Below are positions 8,365 to 15,115 of a stretch of DNA of 64,000 bases, piece by piece. Position numbers and translations under genes: made by a program. Numbering within the stretch: position 1 is the first letter of the stretch; every line of letters begins with the position of its first letter. The stretch comes from Streptomyces sp. NRRL B-1347. GTDB taxonomy: Bacteria > Actinomycetota > Actinomycetes > Streptomycetales > Streptomycetaceae. Where the stretch lies: contig NZ_JOJM01000003.1 in the NCBI RefSeq assembly GCF_000720325.1, positions 496,001 to 560,000 on the forward strand, written 5' to 3'. The notes beneath the pieces were generated by a model. That model was not told the DNA's origin. It saw nothing but the letters and a program-made list of their open reading frames with translations, and searched no databases.

Positions 8365-8667
8365 GTGAGTAGCGGCAGTGGGCCCGCGGTCGTTGGCAAG
8401 GTCGCGGGAGGAGCTCCCGGCTGGCTGCCTGCCGCGTTCCTCTTCGGCCTGGTTTCCATCGTCTTCCGCTTCAACAGCGTCTGGTCCTGGTGGGCCCTCC
8501 TCTGGGCGCCCGTCTTCGCCATAGCTGTGGGGATGATGGTGCATGAATGGCGGCTGACGATCCGGAGCCATTGGCGTATGCCCATGGGCGAGTGGGGCCT
8601 ATTCGTAGCCGCTCACGCTGGATGTGCGGCAGCCCTTGGAGTCATGCTCGGACTCCTGCACTACTGA
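8365..8667 (+). CDS. Small membrane protein, possible immunity partner
   Basis: 100 residues. GTG 8365 has GAAAGG eight bases upstream. Three hydrophobic segments are visible: about 16-36 (GWLPAAFLFGLVSIVF), 42-60 (WWALLWAPVFAIAVGMMV) and 78-98 (LFVAAHAGCAAALGVML). The only sizeable polar loop is HEWRLTIRSHWRMPMGEW. It probably shares a transcript with the upstream small secreted protein. Small three-helix proteins next to peptide toxins often protect the producer; here that is inference from context, and no family is recognised. Confidence 0.6.
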   Translation: MSSGSGPAVVGKVAGGAPGWLPAAFLFGLVSIVFRFNSVWSWWALLWAPVFAIAVGMMVHEWRLTIRSHWRMPMGEWGLFVAAHAGCAAALGVMLGLLHY

Positions 8668-9112
8668 CTCGTGCCAGAGAGGTCACACGACTCCCTGGCA
8701 CGCCGCTTGCCTTCGCAGTGTCGCGCCAATTCCTGCCAGAGCCGCGCGGGACCTGTGCCGCTGTCGGGAGCGACGTGTTCGAAGTGCCCCGCGATCAGTC
8801 GCAGCACGGTCTCCTCGCGCCATCGAGTCAGCACGAGTCATGGCCCGGACCCCACCCCCGCACACCCCGCGCGCCTGCGACCAGCCGGAACGAGACCAAA
8901 ACAAGAGCTGACGCACCATCAGCAAAGTCAGCATCAGGTCAGCAAGAGTCCGACCAAAGCCGATCGCACCCACCCACAGACTGGAACCAAGCTCAACACC
9001 GCCAGGGTGACGAGCGGACGGCCGGAGGCTGGCGCCCTCGATACCCGACGGCCACATCGCCGATCGCGCCCGCCTGCCGCCCCGAGCCGCCGTCCGCCCG
9101 CGTTTCCGCAGG
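8668..9112. other. Gene-poor stretch beginning with a hairpin
   Basis: A perfect 8-bp stem (CGTGCCAG/CTGGCACG, 8670-8702, loop about 17) lies right after the membrane-protein stop and is a likely terminator. Beyond it I see no supported gene. Around 8905-8945 there are several short TCAGCA repeats of unknown meaning. Confidence 0.5.
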
Positions 9113-9283
9113 TCAGCGCACCCTCCCCCGAGGCTTCAACGCCACCGGCGGCAGCTCCGGCGCAGGCAGCGGTGCCCCGTCGTAGCCCTTCACCTCGCCG
9201 AACCGCGACCCCGTCATCCAGTCCGCCCGGGCCTGTTCGATATCGGACTGCGTACGGCCGATGAAGTTCCACCACAACCACAT
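9113..9283 (-). pseudogene. C-terminal fragment of a pirin family protein
   Basis: Reading the minus strand gives WWNFIGRTQSDIEQARADW followed by RFGEVKGYDGAPLPAPELP and a basic tail ending at the stop at 9113. This closely matches the C-terminal end of actinobacterial pirin-like cupins. Only about 56 of some 300 residues remain, with no promoter or natural start. The break point lies near 9283, where the sequence changes to unrelated text. It is a gene remnant left by a deletion or insertion. Confidence 0.75.
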
Positions 9284-9352
9284 AGCTGGCCAACAGCCTC
9301 ATGCCTGGCGTCATGACGTGACGGCGGCACTATCGAAACTGTGCGACACCCC

Positions 9353-10063
9353 TCACTCCGCGGACTTCCTTCCTTCTCCCCTTGCCGCATCACGAGGTAC
9401 GTCAGCGTTCTTTCCGTCGCTCTGACGCCACCGCACCAGAGCGGCCAACCGCCTGGAACGGGCCGCGCCGACGCGTAGTTCCTTGCGCAGGGTCTCGGCG
9501 GACACGGGTCGCTGATGTGCCTCCCGGTGTCGGGCATCCAGCACTTGCGCCCTTACCAGCAGCGGATCCTCGTCCTCGTCCGTCCGCTCGCCGTCTGCGG
9601 GGGCGCTCTTCTCCTTCACGGACGCCGCCGTACCGTCTGTCGGGACACTGGGACGGTGGACCAGCAGCTCCACCGCCAGCAGCAGCGCGACCGGAGGCCA
9701 TCCGGCGACGAGCACCGGCTGCCACTCCAGAGCCGGGGCGGCCGCGATGTTCGCGGCCAGCGAGACCGCGATCCCCAGCAGGAAGGACGACCACACCGCG
9801 CTGCGCGCACGGCGCGTGACGGTCGCAGGGGACCGCAGCAGGCCTACCGTGGACAGAAGCAGCAGGCCGTCAACCGACAGAGGCCACAAGGAGGCACTGA
9901 CCGCGTCCGCTCCTCCCCGTAGAGCGAAGACCCTCTGATGCACGTACGAGGCGTATGCGGCCACCCCCGCCACGACAAGAGCACACGCCGGCCGGATCCA
10001 GGTGTCGATGGACAAGCTCTGCTTGCAGGCGGTCTCCACGCCAGCTTCAGGGGTCTCATTCAT
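9353..10063 (-). CDS. DUF2637 family membrane protein (plasmid/AICE spread type)
   Basis: 236 residues. Four membrane segments lie in residues 20-140 (including IRPACALVVAGVAAYASYV and PPVALLLAVELLVH). An acidic linker (DGERTDEDEDP) and a helical C-terminal part follow (RPVSAETLRKELRVGAARSR), which resembles an HTH. DUF2637 proteins in Streptomyces are mostly carried by integrative conjugative elements and plasmids, where they are linked to spread genes. No replication, integrase or transfer gene accompanies it here, so it is probably a stranded element gene. It sits between two truncated genes. Confidence 0.72.
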   Translation of the reverse strand: MNETPEAGVETACKQSLSIDTWIRPACALVVAGVAAYASYVHQRVFALRGGADAVSASLWPLSVDGLLLLSTVGLLRSPATVTRRARSAVWSSFLLGIAVSLAANIAAAPALEWQPVLVAGWPPVALLLAVELLVHRPSVPTDGTAASVKEKSAPADGERTDEDEDPLLVRAQVLDARHREAHQRPVSAETLRKELRVGAARSRRLAALVRWRQSDGKNADVPRDAARGEGRKSAE

Positions 10064-10158
10064 CGCAGCCGTCTACTGGTCTCGAGCCCCCAGTTGTACC
10101 GCTCGGCGGCCGAACAGCCACCTCGCTTGCATCTGTACCACAGGATCGAGAGCAGGAC

Positions 10159-10178
10159 GCGTGCACATCGCGTGCACA
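10159..10178. promoter_or_regulatory. Twin CGCGTGCAC repeats upstream of the DUF2637 gene
   Basis: Two copies of CGCGTGCAC lie 11 bp apart, close to one helical turn, about 100 bp upstream of the DUF2637 start. GTGCAC is itself a palindrome, so each copy could hold a repressor dimer. GntR/Kor-type repressors often control element genes, but no such regulator is present here. Confidence 0.35.
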
Positions 10179-10287
10179 CCCCCACGGGAGCTCCCGAGAA
10201 GTCCCAGGTAGAGGCGGGAAGTTCTCCTTCACCGGCAGGTACTCCAGAGCCCTCGACGCGGCAGGTCAGAGCCTCGGCAGAAGCCGG

Positions 10288-10830
10288 GTGAGTGGGAACC
10301 TCCAGTTCGAGCGCAAGGGCCAGGGCGTGGGCGGCACGTTCAAGCGCGCCGTCACGGGCGAGGGCGTTCCGCTGATGACGGTGCGCGGCCAGGGCGAGGC
10401 GTGGTTCGCCCACGAGGCGCACAACTGCTTCCTCGTCGACCTCGAACCGGGGGACGTGCTCACCATCAACGGCCGCAACGTCCTGTGCTTCGACGCGAGC
10501 CTGTCGTACGAGATCAAGACCGTGAAGGGCTCGGGCATCTCCGGCGGCGGCCTGTTCAACACCGTCTTCTCCGGCCACGGCAGGCTCGGGCTCATGTGCG
10601 AGGGCGAGCCGCTGGTCATCCCGGTCTCGCCGAAGGAGCCGGTGTACGTGGACACCGACGCGGTGGTCGGCTGGACCGCCAACCTGGAGACGTCGCTGCA
10701 CCGTTCGCAGTCCATCGGCTCGATGCTGCGCGGCGGCTCCGGCGAAGCCGTGCAGCTGATGCTCCAGGGCGACGGCTACGTGATCGTGCGTCCCAGCGAG
10801 GCCACCCCGTCCAAGCCGCAGCAGCACTGA
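10288..10830 (+). CDS. AIM24 family protein, N-terminally truncated
   Basis: 180 residues from GTG 10288. The text TGEGVPLMTVRGQGEAWFAH, then NVLCFDASLSYEIK and a C-terminal GSGEAVQLMLQGDGYVIVRP, is clearly the AIM24 (DUF124) beta-structure family. Usual members carry roughly 50-70 more N-terminal residues, including the RGAMLAYxGxV segment, which I cannot find in any upstream frame. The start has no strong ribosome site. The gene therefore looks truncated by the rearrangement that also left the pirin tail and the DUF2637 gene. The frame is open upstream to about 9955, but that text looks non-coding. Confidence 0.7.
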   Translation: MSGNLQFERKGQGVGGTFKRAVTGEGVPLMTVRGQGEAWFAHEAHNCFLVDLEPGDVLTINGRNVLCFDASLSYEIKTVKGSGISGGGLFNTVFSGHGRLGLMCEGEPLVIPVSPKEPVYVDTDAVVGWTANLETSLHRSQSIGSMLRGGSGEAVQLMLQGDGYVIVRPSEATPSKPQQH

Positions 10831-10835
10831 GCCGG

Positions 10836-10866
10836 GCGGCCGGCCACCTCGGGGGCGACCGGCCGC
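10836..10866. terminator. Bidirectional terminator between AIM24 and MFS genes
   Basis: GCGGCCGG (10836-10843) and CCGGCCGC (10859-10866) form a perfect 8-bp stem with a 15-base loop in the 43-bp gap between two convergent genes. Confidence 0.65.
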
Positions 10867-10873
10867 ACCTCGT

Positions 10874-12121
10874 TCAGCGGCAGACCGCGGGCTCGCCCCG
10901 GTCGGCCGTGCCCGCCACCGCGGTCCCGCTCTTCGCGCGAGCGAGCCGCGTGCGCAGCATCGGCAGGCCGCACAGCGTGAGGAGCAGGGCAAGGGCACCC
11001 GCGACCACCGCCACCGAGACGCCCGCCGTGGCGCCGAGGTGGTCGTAGACGACGCCGGTGACGGCCGCGCCGAGTGCCACGCCGCTCTGAAGGCCCGCGA
11101 TCATCCAGGTCATGGCCTCCGTGAGCTTGTGCTCCGGGGTCGTGCGCTCCACCATGCCCATGATCACGACCATGGTCGGCGCGAAGAAGACCCCGGCGGC
11201 GAACACCACCACGACCATCCCGCCGACGCCGTCCACCAGGAGGAAGGGAAGGGTCGTCAGGGCCGTGCCGGTCACGCCGATCAGGAGCAGGCGCGGCAGC
11301 GGCACGTCGACGCGGCGGGCGCCGAAGAGCAGCCCGGAGATGCCGGATCCGATCGCGTACACGGCGAACACGAGCCCGGCGAGCGACTTGTTGCCCGCGT
11401 CCTCGGCGAACGCGAGGCCCATCGTGTCGACCATGCCGGGGATCGCGCCCCCGCACAGCAGGATGAGCGCGAGGACGAGCACCGGCGGCGAGGAGACGGC
11501 CGACGCGCCGCCCTCGGCGGTGCGCGGCTTGACCGGCGGTTCGGTGCTCTTCTGCGGGACGAACAGCGCTACCCCGACCAGCAGGAGCAGCCCCGCCACC
11601 ATCGGCGCGGCCTGCGGGAACAGCGCCGTGGAGAGCACCACCGCGAGCGCCGGACCGATCACGTACGTCAGCTCGTCGACGACGGACTCCATGGAGTACG
11701 CGGTGGTCAGCTGCGGCCTGCCCCGGTAGATCTCGGTCCAGCGGGCCCTGACCATCGCGCTCATGCTCGGCATCAGGCCGGCGAGCAGCGCGCAGAGGAA
11801 CAGCGTCCACCGGGGCGCCCCGGAGGCGGCGCACAGCAGCAGGCCCGCGAGCCCGAGCACGCTGACGCCGGTGGCGACGGGGAGCACCCGGCTCTGGCCG
11901 CGCCGGTCCACCGCCTTGGACACCTGCGGCCCGAGGAAGGCCATGGAGAAGGTGAAGGCGCCCGCGACCAGGCCTGCCAGCGCGTACTCACCCGTCGTTT
12001 CGGACAGCATCGTGAGGATGCCCATGTGGGTGAGGGGCAGTGGGAGGCGGGCGACGAGCCCTGCGGAACTGAACGCCTTCGCCCCCGGAGCGGAGAAGAT
12101 CTCGCGGTATGCGTGTGCCAT
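10874..12121 (-). CDS. MFS transporter
   Basis: 415 residues with about twelve hydrophobic helices. Family signs include the loop motif GPQVSKAVDRRGQSR after helix 2 and the duplicated two-by-six layout, with a central loop VPQKSTEPPVKPRTAEG. It is a proton-coupled exporter of the drug or metabolite type; the substrate cannot be predicted. ATG 12121 (MAHAYREIF) has AGGACAGG upstream and fits the usual cytoplasmic N-terminus. The frame is open further upstream but that text is Cys/Arg-rich and non-coding in look. It is followed on the same strand, at its 5' side, by cupin and esterase genes. Confidence 0.85.
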   Translation of the reverse strand: MAHAYREIFSAPGAKAFSSAGLVARLPLPLTHMGILTMLSETTGEYALAGLVAGAFTFSMAFLGPQVSKAVDRRGQSRVLPVATGVSVLGLAGLLLCAASGAPRWTLFLCALLAGLMPSMSAMVRARWTEIYRGRPQLTTAYSMESVVDELTYVIGPALAVVLSTALFPQAAPMVAGLLLLVGVALFVPQKSTEPPVKPRTAEGGASAVSSPPVLVLALILLCGGAIPGMVDTMGLAFAEDAGNKSLAGLVFAVYAIGSGISGLLFGARRVDVPLPRLLLIGVTGTALTTLPFLLVDGVGGMVVVVFAAGVFFAPTMVVIMGMVERTTPEHKLTEAMTWMIAGLQSGVALGAAVTGVVYDHLGATAGVSVAVVAGALALLLTLCGLPMLRTRLARAKSGTAVAGTADRGEPAVCR

Positions 12122-12250
12122 TGCCTGTCCTGTCGTGGAATCGGCCCTCGGCCCGTCGGGGCATGCGCGGCACCCGGTGCGCACACCCCCACGAGCAACA
12201 ACCGGGACTATCGTTCCACTTTCTATCACGCCCCGCCCCGGGCGCGGCGG

Positions 12251-12649
12251 CTACGCCTCGGCACGCGGCTCCAGGCGGCTGCCGCGGGGCATGGTGACGG
12301 ACATGATGTCGCTGGGGCCGTCCAGGGCGATGCGGTGCCAGCGTCCGCGCGGCACGATGACGGCGGCCCCGGCCGCCACCTTCACCTCCGCCTCACCCTG
12401 CCCGGGATCCCCGGACTCCTCCGGGCGGAAGTACAGGCGTATCCCGCCCGCCAGACAGGCCACGACCTCTTCGGCGTCGGGGTGCATCTCCCAGTGATCG
12501 CCGTGCACGTCGGCGTCGGTCTCGACGTGGAAGGTCATCACCTGCCAGCCGTCCCAGGCGGAGTCGAACACCGGGCGCTCGGCGCGCACTTGGCCGCCCT
12601 GGTCGAGGCGGATGAAGGAGGCGAAGAGGTCGATCGGGGTGACGGTCAT
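12251..12649 (-). CDS. Small cupin domain protein
   Basis: 132 residues forming one cupin barrel. The first motif is HWEMHPDAEEVVACLAGGIR (about residues 52-71, with HxH-like metal ligands) and the second is AGAAVIVPRGRWHRIAL (about 93-109, PxGxxH-like). Small single-cupin proteins bind a metal or small ligand; the function is unknown. It lies 42 bp downstream of the HSL-family hydrolase on the same strand and is probably cotranscribed with it. Confidence 0.75.
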   Translation of the reverse strand: MTVTPIDLFASFIRLDQGGQVRAERPVFDSAWDGWQVMTFHVETDADVHGDHWEMHPDAEEVVACLAGGIRLYFRPEESGDPGQGEAEVKVAAGAAVIVPRGRWHRIALDGPSDIMSVTMPRGSRLEPRAEA

Positions 12650-12691
12650 GCCGGAGTTCCTTTTCTGCGGGGCTGCTTCATGGGACGTGCT

Positions 12692-13588
12692 TCAGCCGGC
12701 CAGGCCGCGGCGCAGGGCCGCGCCGAGTTCGGCGTTCTGCCGCTGGGACACATCGGCACTGAGGAGCGCCTGCGAGCCGTGGAACGTACCGGCCCACTGG
12801 TGCAGTTCGACCGGTACGCCCGCCCGGAGCAGGCGCAGCGCGTACTCGATGCCCTCGTCGCGGTTCGGGCAGAACTCGGCGGTGGCGATGTAGGCGGGTG
12901 GAAGCCCGGTCACGTCGTCGGCGCGCGAGGGCGCGGCGTACGGCGTGGCCTCGGCACCGCCCAGGTAGTGCCGCCACGCCTCGGTGACCTTGCCGCGCGT
13001 CATCCAGGGCGTGTCCGTGAACTGCCGTGCCGACCACGTCGCTTGGCGGTCGTCGAGCCCCGGCTGGTTGAGCAGCTGGAAGCGGATCGCCGGGCCCTGC
13101 CGGTCGCGCGCCCGCAGCGCCACGGCGGCCGCGAGCCCGGCACCGGCGCTGTGGCCTCCGACCGCGATCCGCTCCGGGTCGACGCCGAGGTCGGCCGCGT
13201 GCTCGACCACCCAGTTCAGCACCGCGTACGTGTCGTCGAGGGCGGCCGGGTGCGGGTGTTCGGGCGCCAGGCGGTAGCCCACCGAGACGACGGTCTCGCC
13301 GGAGCTCTCCGCGATGCGGGAGGCCCACGGGTGCTCGGTGTCCACGTCGCCCATGACCCAGCCGCCGCCGTGCATCCAGACGACGGCGCCCCGCGCGCCG
13401 TGCGGGCGGTAGATCCGCACGGGCACTCCGGGGTCGCCGGGCACCGTGCGGTCCTCGATCTCCATGCCCGAGGTGTCCGGCGCCGGTACGGCGGCGGCCA
13501 GCTCGGCGAGGTTCTTGCGGGCGACGACGGGGTCGGTGAAGTCGGCCCGGGGGATCAGCGGGATGAATGCTTCGAGTTCGGAGTCCAT
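12692..13588 (-). CDS. HSL-family alpha/beta hydrolase (esterase)
   Basis: 298 residues. The oxyanion motif HGGG is at residues 73-76, and the nucleophile elbow GHSAG with Ser147 follows. The acid (EFCPNRDEG) and His (GTFHGSQAL) regions complete the triad of hormone-sensitive-lipase-type esterases. Start ATG 13588 is chosen because GAGG lies at proper spacing; the in-frame ATG at 13597 has GAGG directly against it, too close to work. It likely acts in the cytoplasm on short acyl esters. A divergent promoter region with two operators separates it from the SnoaL-like gene. Confidence 0.85.
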   Translation of the reverse strand: MDSELEAFIPLIPRADFTDPVVARKNLAELAAAVPAPDTSGMEIEDRTVPGDPGVPVRIYRPHGARGAVVWMHGGGWVMGDVDTEHPWASRIAESSGETVVSVGYRLAPEHPHPAALDDTYAVLNWVVEHAADLGVDPERIAVGGHSAGAGLAAAVALRARDRQGPAIRFQLLNQPGLDDRQATWSARQFTDTPWMTRGKVTEAWRHYLGGAEATPYAAPSRADDVTGLPPAYIATAEFCPNRDEGIEYALRLLRAGVPVELHQWAGTFHGSQALLSADVSQRQNAELGAALRRGLAG

Positions 13589-13757
13589 GTCGGCCATCCT
13601 CACGGCCGCGACCGGCCATGAGCAGCCGCCATCCGTCGGGCAACTTCCCCGTTTCACGCGCCGATCGGCGCCAACCCCGGTCCGCACCCCCGCTCGACCG
13701 GCCCCTGGGGCACCCCACAGCGCGCGCCGAGCCGGACTTGACACCCACGAGATTCAT

Positions 13758-13773
13758 TAATCAAGTTTGATTA
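13758..13773. promoter_or_regulatory. Operator 1, TAATCAAGTTTGATTA, over a promoter
   Basis: TAATCAA and TTGATTA form perfect 7-bp arms around GT. The right arm contains a -35-like TTGATT (13767-13772), with TATACC at 13788-13793 as a possible -10 after 15 bp, for the plus-strand SnoaL-like gene. A repressor here would block that promoter. TetR-type proteins commonly use such sites, but the cognate regulator is not next door. Confidence 0.7.
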
Positions 13774-13803
13774 GTGCGCCTTCACGGTATACCCTTCTCC
13801 GCG

Positions 13804-13819
13804 TGGTCAAGTTTGACTA
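13804..13819. promoter_or_regulatory. Operator 2, TGGTCAAGTTTGACTA
   Basis: This repeats the core TCAAGTTTGA of operator 1, with GTCAA/TTGAC arms around GT, 46 bp downstream and just past the predicted transcription start. Two sites with one core imply a single regulator bound as two dimers. Confidence 0.65.
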
Positions 13820-13857
13820 CGTGGATGCGCGAGAGCCTCATCAGCAAGGGAGCCCGA

Positions 13858-14286
13858 ATGATTCATCTGCCCGACACCGGATACACCCCGACCGCCGAGG
13901 ACCGCGCGAGCCTGGACGCCTGGTTCGCCGCGTACGACGAGGCGAGCGGCAAGCGTGATGTGGAGCGCATGGCCGACATGGCGGTGTTCCCGCTCAACCT
14001 GGTGAGCGACGACTCCGCGGGGACCGGCCGGTCGGCGCAGTGGGACCGGCAGCAGTTCGTCGCCACCATGACCCAGGTGATGGGCGACGGCAGCCAGGAC
14101 ATCACCTTCGAGTCCGTCCGGACTCCGGTGTTCCTCTCCGCCTCGATGGCCGTGGTCTTCACCGACTCGACGATGACGGCGGACGGCCGCACCCAGCAGC
14201 TCCGGTACGCCGACATCCTGCTCAGGCGGGACGGGACCTGGGCGTTCCAGACCATGATCCAGGGCGGCTGGGGGGACAACCTGTAA
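13858..14286 (+). CDS. SnoaL/NTF2-like protein
   Basis: 142 residues. ATG 13858 follows AAGGGAG. The protein has an N-terminal helix pair (EDRASLDAWFAAYDEASGKRDVERM) and beta strands ending WAFQTMIQGGWGDNL, the size and pattern of SnoaL-like/DUF4440 cone-shaped proteins. Members act as small enzymes or ligand-binding proteins; nothing shows the substrate. The promoter holds two matching operators, so expression is probably induced by a small molecule. It is divergent from the esterase-cupin-MFS group, which the same repressor may also control. Confidence 0.72.
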   Translation: MIHLPDTGYTPTAEDRASLDAWFAAYDEASGKRDVERMADMAVFPLNLVSDDSAGTGRSAQWDRQQFVATMTQVMGDGSQDITFESVRTPVFLSASMAVVFTDSTMTADGRTQQLRYADILLRRDGTWAFQTMIQGGWGDNL

Positions 14287-14302
14287 CACCGCGACCGCCG
14301 CG

Positions 14303-14400
14303 CGGACGTACCTCGCTGCGCCGGACGCGCCCTGTCGTAGCGGACGCGCCTCGTCGTAGCGGACGCGCCTCGTCGTGCCGGGCAGGCCCCGTCGTACCGG
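14303..14400 (+). repeat. 19-bp tandem repeat between convergent genes
   Basis: About five copies of a 19-bp unit, best form CGGACGCGCCTCGTCGTAG, run from 14303 to about 14397 and decay at both ends. Copies at 14341 and 14360 are nearly identical. The array lies just after the SnoaL-like stop and before the end of the convergent secreted-protein gene. The unit is not a multiple of three and is not coding. Confidence 0.8.
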
Positions 14401-14418
14401 ACGGTGCCGGACGGGCCT

Positions 14419-14940
14419 CTAGGACCGGCGCCTGCGCCGCACGACGAGAAGGGCGCCCACGGCCGCCACGGCGACCGCTCCCCCGGCGACGGCGACGGTC
14501 GTGGCGCCATTCCCGCCACCACTGCCGCCGTCGCCGTCGTCGTCGGCTTTGGCGGCGCACTGCGGACCGTCAATTGGTCCGCCCTTTTCGACGGTCACTT
14601 CGCCCGCCCGCGTGCTCTCCCCCGGATGCACCGGCTCGGCGAAATGCACGGCATACGTACCGGGCTTGGCATCACAGCGGATCCGGGCGTGCGCCGCGAA
14701 CGAAACCTTGCCCGTGGACTTCAGCTCCACCGGCTTCCCGAACACCTCGGAACGCAGGGTCGCGCCCTCGTCGAGTTCCGGATTCACCAAGGACAGCGCG
14801 ACGCGCTCCCCAGGTCGCGCGGCACCCGGAGCAACCGTCAACTCGCCGCTGCCGCCTGGGTCCGCGGACGCGCTCGGAACGGCCACTGATGCGGCCGCGA
14901 GCAGCAAAGCCCCCACAAAAGTGGCGCGTACACGTGACAT
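14419..14940 (-). CDS. Secreted, C-terminally membrane-anchored protein
   Basis: 173 residues. A signal peptide (residues 1-26, cut after SASA), a beta-rich domain of about 95 residues with two Cys (about 88 and 128), a Gly/Asp-rich flexible linker, then one C-terminal membrane helix (VAVAGGAVAVAAVGALLVV) and an Arg-rich tail. There is no LPXTG sorting motif, so it is anchored by the helix. I recognise no specific family. The layout is common for Streptomyces surface proteins of unknown role. Confidence 0.72.
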   Translation of the reverse strand: MSRVRATFVGALLLAAASVAVPSASADPGGSGELTVAPGAARPGERVALSLVNPELDEGATLRSEVFGKPVELKSTGKVSFAAHARIRCDAKPGTYAVHFAEPVHPGESTRAGEVTVEKGGPIDGPQCAAKADDDGDGGSGGGNGATTVAVAGGAVAVAAVGALLVVRRRRRS

Positions 14941-15115
14941 AAGATGCAGTCCTCGGGTTCGGATTACCAGGGTCGATTCTGGTGACGGGATCCGTAATGA
15001 GCGATCTTACCGGGGGGATTTGCGAGCAGTGCACGGACTGCCGCCGCTCGCCGTTCGGCACGCGATCGCGGGCGAACACCGAGTTCTCCCACCACCACGC
15101 AACAGAAGGGGAGCT

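Noticed and set aside
8671..9264. A plus-strand Pro/Arg/Ser-rich open frame between the small membrane protein and the pirin remnant
   Set aside because: It starts inside a terminator hairpin and runs antisense through the pirin tail; composition is that of random GC-rich DNA.
11039..13621. An 860-residue plus-strand open frame
   Set aside because: It is the reverse-complement shadow of the MFS, cupin and esterase genes, rich in His/Arg/Asp with no domain.
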